The notes beneath the pieces are model-generated. The model was given only the letters and a program-made list of their open reading frames with translations, made no database searches and was not told the DNA's origin. The position numbers and the translations under genes are program-made. Shown here in pieces: positions 14,575-21,205 of a DNA stretch of 26,421 nucleotides. The stretch's first letter is position 1. The number at the start of each line of letters is the position of its first letter. This DNA is from a virus: the IMG/VR virus record IMGVR_UViG_3300025286_000115, positions 1 to 26,421 of that record; one strand, 5' to 3'.

Positions 14575-15336
14575 GTTTATATCCTCTTGTTTTCCGTCTG
14601 AACATTCACACGCGCCATCTTTCCCACCACAACCGCAGTCATGATGTTCATCTTTTGCGTGTAAACCACATTTCGTTTCAATAGTACATTCCTCGCAGAC
14701 GGGGTCCATTGATTTATTATCAATGAAACTGACCTCTGTTGGGCGAATGTTCGTTGCGAACGTATCACCCATCACGTCAACGTCATTGGAAAACCAATCA
14801 ATGCTGACATGGGTTATGTCTCCATCCTTCACTTTATCTATCACTTCTTGTCCCCGTTCGTTTTTGTTATCAACCGTAGCTGACATCCTAATAGCGGACT
14901 TTCCATTCTCCATCTCAAACACCTCAGGATTAGCAGCCATGCCAATTAAATCGTCTGGCGTTCTCTGATGGTTGAAATATATAGGTAGCTCGTTAAAAGC
15001 TTCTATATTCTTCTTTAATATCTCAGGTTCTATATAAACCTTTTGCTGTATATCATCTTCTTCATACTCATGAGGGCCTGATGTTATAGCTATGACAGGG
15101 AAAGTAGCACTTTCAAAGTCATCCTCTTGTGTAAATGATATATTATTGTCTTCTCCTAGAGATAGGGCAAACGTGCGTCTTTTTTCATCTTCATCCAACG
15201 TTCTACCAAACGTTCTTTCTACGTTATGTCCATCAGCCCACATGATACACATGTTAGCAGCCATCTCTTTGTGGTCTTCAACACCACGTTCTTTTAGTGT
15301 AGAACCTACTGATGCTACACACTTTTCATAACTCAT
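14074..15336 (-). CDS. Prohead maturation protease fused to scaffold, with Cys-rich linker
   Basis: A 420-residue protein. A short N-terminal domain (KCVASVGSTLKE...MCIMW, 1-38) precedes an HK97-type (S78) protease domain at about 80-210: the probable catalytic His is H123 in YFNHQRTPDDLIG, the Ser S178 in THVSIDWFS, and the ending strand is TEVSFIDN. Residues 214-245 hold seven cysteines and several histidines (CEECTIETKCGLH, HHDCGCGG, CECSDG), likely a metal-binding linker. From 255 on it is an acidic coiled coil (LEEMTSSKAEINSQYEEALK) of scaffold type. Protease and scaffold fusion upstream of decoration and capsid genes is a known tailed-virus arrangement. The start overlaps the portal stop as ATGA. 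ERxF-type motifs recur at both ends and may be self-cleavage sites. Confidence 0.84.
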   Translation of the reverse strand: MSYEKCVASVGSTLKERGVEDHKEMAANMCIMWADGHNVERTFGRTLDEDEKRRTFALSLGEDNNISFTQEDDFESATFPVIAITSGPHEYEEDDIQQKVYIEPEILKKNIEAFNELPIYFNHQRTPDDLIGMAANPEVFEMENGKSAIRMSATVDNKNERGQEVIDKVKDGDITHVSIDWFSNDVDVMGDTFATNIRPTEVSFIDNKSMDPVCEECTIETKCGLHAKDEHHDCGCGGKDGACECSDGKQEDINMTTETPNVKENSEAENIVEREFASLRTQLEEMTSSKAEINSQYEEALKIIEEFKLAEEERAAKEAETRKVEVVEAILSKELIFGTLEEDKKATRNDELTAWDESRLTGFSEALAALPVPEEIERTFGKGKSPEGEAVPAESERKFAVKLDKETGRIKIDPDVLRGN

Positions 15337-16640
15337 GCTCTTTTCCCCTTTATGTTTGCCGAAGGTTGATTCCCTCTATTCGGGGCTCGAGCACTTTCTT
15401 CTTTTTTGTCAGTGTTCTTACCACCAGAAATGTTAGCGTTCTTATCGCTGGGTCCCTCTGGGGGCGACCCTGCTTTCTTTACAGCAACATCTTTCAGCAT
15501 ATCTAATTCTACCACACCTTCAGGGTCGAGACCACGCTCTTCCCTAACTTCTCCGGGTGATAATACTCCTTCAGATAGATATATCATATCTGTCTTAGCT
15601 TTAGTAAATGCATCTTCCACATTAATCTGCCTGAACTTAAATTTAGCCTCTCCGTCTTCCAGCTGGGGCATTAATTGAGCATTCAGTGCAGCCTCAATCA
15701 TAGTTTGTAAATATCTAACATAAGGTTCAAAAATAGGTCTAGCTTTATCGGGGTCAGTCCACATAGTCTTAGGGACTTTAAGAGCCATATGTATCTTATC
15801 TAATATATCATCTGTATATTTTCCATACTCAAAAGCTCTTTGTGTGCCTTGTAGTTCTTTTATAATAATATCGTTTCCGTGAATGATATCTTCACCGGGC
15901 GCTAAAGAGTTGAACGCGTCCACCACTTCGTTAATTTTGTCAGGACCATAAGGCATATCGGGAAGTCCACAAGATATATCAAAGCGAGAAGAAGCATACT
16001 TGTTGAGTGCAGCTCCAACATCTCTCTCTGCATAATCTTTGAGGTCAACCAAATAAAGAATGGGATGGATGTCAGAAAGGCCATAAGCGTAATCATCGAA
16101 GGGGTTGTTAAGTAAAGCACAAATCTCTTCCGGCTCGAAGTGGATATTTTCTTTTTCATCTCCTATATCCTGATAATAATATTTAATTTGTCCATGCTCA
16201 TTTCTTTGTACAAACATGTTTTGGCTAGAACGAAGTACTAAGTTATCTCCGGTCCACTCCAAATATCCTGTTCCAAATATTCTAGCGTTACGCACCCAAC
16301 CATATAGAAGGTTCTCAATGTTTATATCTCTAAACATTTCTTCTATACGTTCTCTTACGTCATCCTTATCTGTCACAATATCGAAATTGTCTTTGACCGC
16401 GTAGAAACAGGGAAGGTCTATCAAACTCCTAACAATGGGGTCAGATAGATATACATCCATGTATATCCTCGGTCTACCGAGATGCTCTTCGTATTGTTTT
16501 TTATGACTATATGTATAGTCATTAGAGAGCTTCAAACGTTTTATAACACCCGCTCCAAAACTGAGAGGCTCGTCTTCCTTAAAAGGCGGTGCACTACCCG
16601 TTGTAGCGAATATCCTTCGTACTCTATCAAGAAATGCCAT
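15333..16640 (-). CDS. Portal protein
   Basis: A 435-residue protein from ATG 16640 (MAFLDRVRRIFATTG); a GTG three codons upstream is possible. Portal features include the N-terminal region with YLSDPIVRSLIDLPCFYAVKDNF, the segment NLLYGWVRNARIFGTGYLEW before the wing, the helical stem region (LHEPEEICALLNNPFDD is replaced here by IHFEPEEICALLNNPFD), KLQGT-like IIKELQGTQRAFEYGKYTDDILDKIHMALKVPK split by the crown approach, and the late SEGVLSPGEVREERGL motif, which is common near the end of portals. It sits between terminase and protease. The C-terminal 45 residues are polar and disordered. It forms the dodecameric DNA gate and motor platform. It has its own TATA box, with a very short leader. 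Confidence 0.85.
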   Translation of the reverse strand: MAFLDRVRRIFATTGSAPPFKEDEPLSFGAGVIKRLKLSNDYTYSHKKQYEEHLGRPRIYMDVYLSDPIVRSLIDLPCFYAVKDNFDIVTDKDDVRERIEEMFRDINIENLLYGWVRNARIFGTGYLEWTGDNLVLRSSQNMFVQRNEHGQIKYYYQDIGDEKENIHFEPEEICALLNNPFDDYAYGLSDIHPILYLVDLKDYAERDVGAALNKYASSRFDISCGLPDMPYGPDKINEVVDAFNSLAPGEDIIHGNDIIIKELQGTQRAFEYGKYTDDILDKIHMALKVPKTMWTDPDKARPIFEPYVRYLQTMIEAALNAQLMPQLEDGEAKFKFRQINVEDAFTKAKTDMIYLSEGVLSPGEVREERGLDPEGVVELDMLKDVAVKKAGSPPEGPSDKNANISGGKNTDKKEESARAPNRGNQPSANIKGKRA

Positions 16641-16670
16641 GGCTACCACTTATATAGTATAATCGTAACA

Positions 16671-16681
16671 GTATATAAAGA
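16671..16681 (-). promoter_or_regulatory. TATA box for the head gene cluster
   Basis: The minus strand reads CGAAATCTTTATATACTG, combining a purine-rich BRE-like GAAAT and a CTTTATATA core. The distance to the portal ATG (16640) is about 35 bases, so the transcript would have a leader of about ten bases and no Shine-Dalgarno site. It lies in the 46-base gap after the terminase gene and would start the head operon separately. Confidence 0.6.
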
Positions 16682-16686
16682 TTTCG

Positions 16687-18366
16687 TCATAATGAAAATC
16701 TACTCTTTCTTTTGAAATCATGTCCTTTTGTCCTAAATAAGGAGACTCCTGAATGTCTACCGATATTACTAGTGATGAGGTCACGAGCTGAAGTTTGTTG
16801 AGAAGCTCCTACGCTAGCTGAACCGGGAAGCATAGCTAATGTAGCATGTATTCCTAAAACAGAGCTATCACAATAGTCATCATGTTTACCATTAGGAGCG
16901 CTAATGCGTTCTGTTTTATTAGCAGCATCCATAACATATTGTAAGTCTACATGTTCCCTAAACCACTTGTTAATAATTTTCTGGCCGGGTATGTCTAGAT
17001 TCGCTGGATTAGGTACTCTCACTCTCTCTTGCTGTATGAAGGATACATAGTCCCTGAATACTTGTGTTTTAGTTCCTCTGGGCCCTCCTGTAAAGATGAA
17101 AGGTATAAAATAAATCTGTGGCACACTGTTGATACACGCTATTCGGAGGTCTTGTTCAATAGCCCCGCCAATTCCCGTAGCATCAATAATAACCCTACCA
17201 ACACCAAAACTACGAGCAATATCCATAATACGCTTACGCTGATATGGAATGTCGTGCCCGCCAGTTCTAGCGCTAATCTCTTCAATGTAAATAAGCCGTG
17301 CCACATCTGAATCATCAGCTTTTTCAGCGGCCCATACACTAATGACAGTAGAATTAACAGATTTGCCAATGTCAACAGCCACAGTACAGTGCTTTCCTCC
17401 GTCGAGAGGGGCTTCGGGGGTAGAGAGTTCATAGTCATGGAAACATGCCTTTATTTTTTCTGGATTGAATATATTGGAAATACTTTCCACAAACTCACAT
17501 TCGTATTCCGTTCTCCAATACATAGAATCTTCACCCCATTCCATCATCTTTCCAAGCATGTCTTCTTCAGTATATGCCGCTTCATAACTATCTCCAACCA
17601 CTACTGCGTCTCTCCATGAAAATACCATTCTCGTCCAAGTCTCCGAATAGGCGTCATCATATAAATAGCGCCACATGTGGTTGTCTTTTGACTTAGGTGT
17701 ACCTAGATTTATGAAGGGGGCATTATTTGAAACTATCGCTGGTTCTACATTATCTACAAATAGACTATCGTCGATGAGAGGAGACTCATCAACTATACAG
17801 AATGTAGGGTGTTGGCCCCGTATAGCCTGCCCTTGGTTACTAGGCGCTAATGGAGCTCTACGCATTAATGTGCCCCCCTTCATGCGTATATGGGGCTTAT
17901 TGTGAAATTTATAATTATCTACTAAGCTGTCTAAAAATCTGTTGTCCTTAAAGTGCCTATACACGTATCCGAAGATAAGCGCGGCTTGGTCCTCGCTAGG
18001 TGCGAGCACGAATACTAAATCCCTGAAACGCTTAAAGAACATATAGATAACTACTGCTACCGAGAGGGCGAAGGATTTCCCACAGCCTCGTGGAGCTAAT
18101 ATTGCTACCTTACGCTGCTTCATATCCTTGGGGTTAGTTAATGCTTTAACCACAATCTTTTCTTGAAGTGGTCTTAATTTAAGGGTTCTTTGTTTACCAT
18201 CTATTAAATAAGATTCACAGAAAGCTTTTACAAGCAGTCCCATCTTCTTTTCGTCGTCTCTAACACTTTCAAATAATTGTTCTAGCGAACGAGTGTCATA
18301 GACGTTCTTACCCGTCAGGGCTGTCTTTAATTTCTTCCCCTCTTCCTTTATCGCTAGTTCCTTCAT
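16687..18366 (-). CDS. terL: Terminase large subunit (DNA packaging ATPase and nuclease)
   Basis: A 559-residue protein with the full terminase set. Walker A is APRGCGKS (91-98), Walker B FCIVDE (189-194), and the coupling motif LGTP (221-224). The RuvC-like nuclease shows VAVDIGKS (D332), RVIIDATGIGG (D395) and NGKHDDYCDS (D496/D497). It cuts concatemers and pumps DNA through the portal. The start ATG at 18366 has a perfect GGAGG seven bases upstream, inside the small-subunit frame, giving a 59-base overlap. The C-terminus is basic (GHDFKRKSRFSL), as is common for portal contact. No deletion or missing catalytic residue is seen. Confidence 0.95.
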   Translation of the reverse strand: MKELAIKEEGKKLKTALTGKNVYDTRSLEQLFESVRDDEKKMGLLVKAFCESYLIDGKQRTLKLRPLQEKIVVKALTNPKDMKQRKVAILAPRGCGKSFALSVAVVIYMFFKRFRDLVFVLAPSEDQAALIFGYVYRHFKDNRFLDSLVDNYKFHNKPHIRMKGGTLMRRAPLAPSNQGQAIRGQHPTFCIVDESPLIDDSLFVDNVEPAIVSNNAPFINLGTPKSKDNHMWRYLYDDAYSETWTRMVFSWRDAVVVGDSYEAAYTEEDMLGKMMEWGEDSMYWRTEYECEFVESISNIFNPEKIKACFHDYELSTPEAPLDGGKHCTVAVDIGKSVNSTVISVWAAEKADDSDVARLIYIEEISARTGGHDIPYQRKRIMDIARSFGVGRVIIDATGIGGAIEQDLRIACINSVPQIYFIPFIFTGGPRGTKTQVFRDYVSFIQQERVRVPNPANLDIPGQKIINKWFREHVDLQYVMDAANKTERISAPNGKHDDYCDSSVLGIHATLAMLPGSASVGASQQTSARDLITSNIGRHSGVSLFRTKGHDFKRKSRFSL

Positions 18367-18655
18367 TTAAGTCCTCCAGAAATTTTACAAACCCTTCGGT
18401 CTTCTGTTCAACCATAGGGGGTATCTCTATATTCAGCGCTCGGAACTCCGTATGTATGTCACGAACGATTGAATTTCTTTGGCGCAAGAGCTCTGTTCGT
18501 AGGTTAACATCCCGAATATGTAGAGAAATTTCTTCCCAAAGAATGTCTTCAAGAGACAGATTGCGAGCCAACAGGCGTACAAGCTCTTTGTGACGTTCAT
18601 ATTCTGGTTCTCCTACGCGCAAGCGCAAACGCTCTTCATACTCGTGCTCGTTCAA
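18308..18655 (-). CDS. Putative terminase small subunit
   Basis: A 115-residue, strongly charged helical protein directly before and overlapping terL. The frame opens at a TTG (18655) that overlaps the preceding stop as TTGA; no ATG occurs in the first 80 residues, so a TTG start is likely unless the real start is elsewhere. The sequence EYERHKELVRLLARNLSLEDILWEE could form a DNA-binding helix pair, followed by a coiled-coil stretch (LRTELLRQRNSIVRDIHTEF) suited to oligomerisation and a polar tail. Small terminases share little sequence, so the call depends on position, size and helical pattern. Its role would be recognition of viral DNA for packaging. Confidence 0.62.
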   Translation of the reverse strand: MNEHEYEERLRLRVGEPEYERHKELVRLLARNLSLEDILWEEISLHIRDVNLRTELLRQRNSIVRDIHTEFRALNIEIPPMVEQKTEGFVKFLEDLNEGTSDKGRGEEIKDSPDG

Positions 18656-19071
18656 AGCTGCTTAGCTGAGGCCATAGCCTCTTTAACTTCAGCCTTGACT
18701 ACCGCAACGAATTTCTCATCGTTCTGGTCCCAAGCGGAGAGTATTACATTTCTGAGCATTGCGTCTTTGACGTGTTTTTGAGCTGCTTCATCCAGCTTCT
18801 TATATGCTTTAGTCTGGGCTGCTGTTAGATAATTATCAAGAATCGCGTTGAGTTCATCGTCGTGTTTCATGATATAAGGCATTATCAATGCTTTGACTGC
18901 TGGTTGAGTATATGCGATATAAGCAACGAGTGCTCCTATCACAGCTACTGCTAGCATAAGCTCAGGTGAGCCTAATAGCATATCCATCAATCCTTCTAAC
19001 ATTCCAGATTCGGCTTCTCCTAACTCACTGGTTAGGTTTGTTGTTTCATTTGTCGTTGTATTATTTGTCAT
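18652..19071 (-). CDS. Membrane-anchored protein, possible holin-like (139 aa)
   Basis: The protein begins with a Thr/Asn-rich stretch (MTNNTTTNETTNLTSELGEA) containing several N-x-T glycosylation-type sites. A single hydrophobic segment follows (about 36-57, ELMLAVAVIGALVAYIAY), then a long charged helix (about 68-139, KAYKKLDEAAQKHVKDAML). The topology, with a short polar N-terminus and one membrane span, occurs in holin-like phage proteins and in envelope anchors. The start is firm: AAAGGTGAT lies four bases before ATG 19071. It is the first gene after the TATA box at 19171-19182 and is coupled to the small terminase by TTGA overlap. No family is recognised with confidence. Confidence 0.6.
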   Translation of the reverse strand: MTNNTTTNETTNLTSELGEAESGMLEGLMDMLLGSPELMLAVAVIGALVAYIAYTQPAVKALIMPYIMKHDDELNAILDNYLTAAQTKAYKKLDEAAQKHVKDAMLRNVILSAWDQNDEKFVAVVKAEVKEAMASAKQL

Positions 19072-19170
19072 AATATCACCTTTATTGTGGGGCTCCCGAG
19101 AACACTTGCGTATTGTATTTCTGTGGAGCTTCAGTCCTTATGGGACGCCCTGTATAAGTAGATACGTCCA

Positions 19171-19182
19171 TGTATATAAAGC
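19171..19182 (-). promoter_or_regulatory. TATA box before the membrane protein and terminase genes
   Basis: The minus strand reads GTAAGCTTTATATACATGG. The expected start near 19150 gives an 80-base leader before ATG 19071. The leader (19072-19150) has no ORF and no stable hairpin that I can see; it ends in AAAGGTGAT. The element abuts the stop of the 43-residue basic protein, so it separates the small-protein genes from the packaging genes. Confidence 0.55.
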
Positions 19183-19314
19183 TTACTTCTTCTTCTTACG
19201 AAGTTTACCGTTCTTCCCACGAAACTCACCCTTTTTTCCTTTAGGAACCCGGCGCTTCTTGGGTTTTTTACGAGGTACTCCGTTCTTCTTAAGTTTGCCT
19301 CTATTATATGCCAT
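19183..19314 (-). CDS. Very basic 43-residue microprotein
   Basis: ATG 19314 starts MAYNRGKLKKNGVPRKKPKK; the product has about 20 Lys/Arg among 43 residues and only one acidic residue (Glu30), ending in KLRKKKK. It lies one base after the stop of another Lys-rich protein (stop TAG, one base, then ATG), so it is translated by coupling. Its composition resembles protamine-like or nucleic-acid-binding tails. Condensing or charge-neutralising packaged DNA is a possible role, given that the terminase genes follow. No domain can be assigned. The frame is short, but clean spacing and extreme composition support it. Confidence 0.65.
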   Translation of the reverse strand: MAYNRGKLKKNGVPRKKPKKRRVPKGKKGEFRGKNGKLRKKKK

Positions 19315-19315
19315 A

Positions 19316-19606
19316 CTACTTCTTCCCTTTCTTCTTAGTGGCCTTCTTCTTACCTTTAGGCTTCAATTGAGGATACTTTCTATATACTGCCGCTCTTATC
19401 CCTGCTGGGCGTGGTGCGTTATGAGCTAGCTTTAAAGCTGACTTCCCGCGCGCGAGCGTGTTAATAGGAAAGCTACCTGCTGGTGCTCCTCCAGAAGGGC
19501 CAGCAAAGGCTTTAACGCCCTTATACTTCCCTACATTAGAACCACCGGCTTTCTTCCTTGCCGCTGCCTGCTTCTTCTTAGCCTTGGTCTTTTTCTTAAC
19601 TACCAT
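19316..19606 (-). CDS. Lys-rich protein with a DUF6582-like core (96 aa)
   Basis: From ATG 19606 the protein begins MVVKKKTKAKKKQAAARKKA, and its end is KGKKKATKKKGKK; both tails are almost pure Lys/Ala. The middle (about 42-85) reads GSFPINTLARGKSALKLAHN followed by APRPAGIRAAVYRKYPQLK, which matches the short SFPI...RA..AL..A..P...R..V..KYP motif seen in many phage head-region proteins. The frame also opens at a TTG (19618), but ATG two bases after the previous stop is the better start. It is followed at once by the 43-residue basic protein. The pair may bind viral DNA within the capsid. The motif match is from memory of the family. Confidence 0.65.
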   Translation of the reverse strand: MVVKKKTKAKKKQAAARKKAGGSNVGKYKGVKAFAGPSGGAPAGSFPINTLARGKSALKLAHNAPRPAGIRAAVYRKYPQLKPKGKKKATKKKGKK

Positions 19607-19608
19607 CT

Positions 19609-19866
19609 CTAGTGCCAAGGATTATGAGCTTCTTTATTCTTGCTCTGTTGTTTATTACCAACATGATGTCCATGAGACTCTCTACTCTCTATTTCTGATT
19701 CAGTTATATCCCTAATTTGATGTAGGGCCTTTTCCTTAGAAAGCGGTTTCTTACTTAGTGCATGAGTCTTCCCGCCAGAGTGACTGTAGACCTTTTCGCC
19801 TTGACCACTCTTTCTCATAGTCAGAGTCTTGTCAATGTTGTATTTCTTGTTTTGATTTTCTGCCAT
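19609..19866 (-). CDS. Small polar basic protein, unknown function (85 aa)
   Basis: A hydrophilic protein beginning MAENQNKKYNIDKTLTMRKS, rich in Lys, Ser, His and Gly, with no hydrophobic core, membrane segment or cysteine. Segments such as EKVYSHSGGKTHALSKKPLS and HGHHVGNKQQSKNKEA suggest an unstructured chain, with one likely helix (KEKALHQIRDITESEIESRE). It is two bases downstream of the 35-residue coiled-coil gene and two bases upstream of the Lys-rich protein, so it belongs to the same run of tiny genes before the packaging genes. I do not recognise the family. Composition and tight spacing support it as a real gene. Confidence 0.6.
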   Translation of the reverse strand: MAENQNKKYNIDKTLTMRKSGQGEKVYSHSGGKTHALSKKPLSKEKALHQIRDITESEIESRESHGHHVGNKQQSKNKEAHNPWH

Positions 19867-19868
19867 AC

Positions 19869-19976
19869 TTATTCCTCTTCATCCGTTTTGCAATCAATTA
19901 TATTCTCCATGTGTTTTAGTCTTAATTCCATCTTTTGCACTTGGTCATACAATTCTCTTACTTCAATGTCATTCAT
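19869..19976 (-). CDS. 35-residue coiled-coil microprotein
   Basis: ATG 19976 starts MNDIEVRELYDQVQKMELRL and ends in an acidic EEE. Leu, Val and Met fall at heptad spacing over about 25 residues, so a single short coiled coil is likely. Its start overlaps the end of the holin-like gene by eight bases (ATGAATGA), and the next gene begins two bases after its stop. It fills the gap between two neighbouring genes exactly. An oligomerising partner of the adjacent membrane protein is one possibility, but nothing in the sequence shows a function. Confidence 0.55.
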   Translation of the reverse strand: MNDIEVRELYDQVQKMELRLKHMENIIDCKTDEEE

Positions 19977-20295
19977 TCTTTTCCTCTTCGTGTTCGTGTG
20001 TGTCTTTCCCGTTACGGAACGTACCCTTACGGGTCTGTTCTATCTGACTGTTCTGTTGAGCAGTCCATAATTCTAATACCTTATATATAATAACGAGGGC
20101 GGGTGAACCTATAATCAGAAGAACTGATTTATATGATTCTATATCTTGTACTACTTCAGGGTGGTTAAAGGCCATCGTTACTAAGAAGATAGATAAGCCT
20201 ACCCAAGCCATCACAACTGGGGCTGCTACTATTATCATCATGAAGTTAGCAAAATTACCATCTGGTGAAATCGCATCGGGTTTATCATTATTCAT
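19969..20295 (-). CDS. Two-span membrane protein, possible holin (108 aa)
   Basis: Two hydrophobic segments are visible, about 18-43 (MMIIVAAPVVMAWVGLSIFL) and 59-78 (VLLIIGSPALVIIYKVLELW), followed by a charged tail (KGTFRNGKDTHEHEEEKNE). Two spans, about 100 residues and a strongly charged C-terminus are the general features of class II holins. The gene overlaps the upstream surface protein as ATGA and the downstream coiled-coil microprotein by eight bases. A holin in an archaeal virus would serve exit by a mechanism not known to me. A membrane scaffold role is also possible. The assignment rests on topology only. Confidence 0.55.
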   Translation of the reverse strand: MNNDKPDAISPDGNFANFMMIIVAAPVVMAWVGLSIFLVTMAFNHPEVVQDIESYKSVLLIIGSPALVIIYKVLELWTAQQNSQIEQTRKGTFRNGKDTHEHEEEKNE

Positions 20296-21167
20296 GCTGG
20301 TGCCTCCACCCTTATCATGGGAATATCAAATTGCTGCTGGAATACATAATCCTCAGATTCCGCATCCCATACAAGCAATGCTACCCACATGGACCATGTA
20401 CCATTTGTTTCGTTGAGTTCCTCGTAAGTGAAGTTCAACCAGTGGTTGTCCCAATCCATACCATTGACGGTCATGTATAAGTCAGTCCAGTTATAATCAC
20501 CTGATTCTGCGTGCCATACGTCTACATAAAGTAGTACAGATGTATTAAAATCGTAACAATCTGTGTCTATGTCTGTTAGTACAGATATACCATCAGCTTC
20601 GGGGTCTACCCAGAAAACAGATGCATTATCCAACTCTTCGTTATACCACCCCGGATAAAAATGTACAGATGTATGATTACCGTGTTCTTCCTCATACTCA
20701 TCTTCGTAATCGCATGAACCATCATCTTCAGTAGCCTTATCATCGTAATTGTTAGCTTCCATATCCATACAACCATAGATAGCTGCGGTTTCATTCGCAG
20801 TACCATTAGGGTTGTCAGTTATGACTACACAACGGCCATCATCGTGCGTAGCATTCACCTGATAGTTTTCAGCTTCAGGATTAGTGCATCCATATACAAC
20901 TACCAGAAACGTGCAACTACCATCTTCAAAAGTTGCATCAGCATTGTAATTGGTCGCCTCAGGGTCCTTGCAGCCACCGATGGGTCCTGTATCTTCGCCA
21001 TTGAAATAGTCCTGTATAATTGTTAAATTAGCTCCACCACTAAGTAATGCAAGCATTAGAATGGTTATTATAGCGCCAATGCGCTTACCAACAGAGGTTT
21101 CCCCCAGCTTGTCAGCAGCTTTGCCAACAACTTCAAAGAGACCCTCATCCTCGTCAGGAGAGTTCAT
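20292..21167 (-). CDS. Membrane-anchored protein with three calcium-type GC-DPEA-NY-DDGSC repeats
   Basis: A 291-residue protein. A polar N-terminus precedes one hydrophobic anchor (about 29-51, RIGAIITILMLALLSGGA). Three copies of a 21-residue repeat follow at about 65-85 (GCKDPEATNYNADATFEDGSC), 93-113 and 132-152, each with two cysteines and acidic loops, as in thrombospondin-3-like or marine DSL-type repeats. The remaining part (170-291) is acidic, Trp/Tyr-rich and beta-like (LLYVDVWHAESGDYNWTDLY). Many N-x-S/T sites are present, so it is probably outside the cell or virion and may be glycosylated. Its leaderless promoter implies separate control. Such repeats are frequent in Poseidoniia surface proteins, which suggests host origin or mimicry. 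Attachment, exclusion or adhesion are possible roles. Confidence 0.72.
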   Translation of the reverse strand: MNSPDEDEGLFEVVGKAADKLGETSVGKRIGAIITILMLALLSGGANLTIIQDYFNGEDTGPIGGCKDPEATNYNADATFEDGSCTFLVVVYGCTNPEAENYQVNATHDDGRCVVITDNPNGTANETAAIYGCMDMEANNYDDKATEDDGSCDYEDEYEEEHGNHTSVHFYPGWYNEELDNASVFWVDPEADGISVLTDIDTDCYDFNTSVLLYVDVWHAESGDYNWTDLYMTVNGMDWDNHWLNFTYEELNETNGTWSMWVALLVWDAESEDYVFQQQFDIPMIRVEAPA

Positions 21168-21188
21168 GTTTACTTTTTAGCCTATCTC

Positions 21189-21200
21189 CATATATAAAGA
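21189..21200 (-). promoter_or_regulatory. TATA box giving a leaderless transcript for the surface-repeat gene
   Basis: The minus strand reads GGGAAATCTTTATATATGG, with a BRE-like GGGAAAT and a strong TATA core. The centre is about 28 bases from ATG 21167, so transcription should begin at or within two bases of the start codon, with no Shine-Dalgarno site. Leaderless starts are common in archaea. It overlaps the intergenic gap after the nuclease gene. Confidence 0.65.
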
Positions 21201-21205
21201 TTTCC

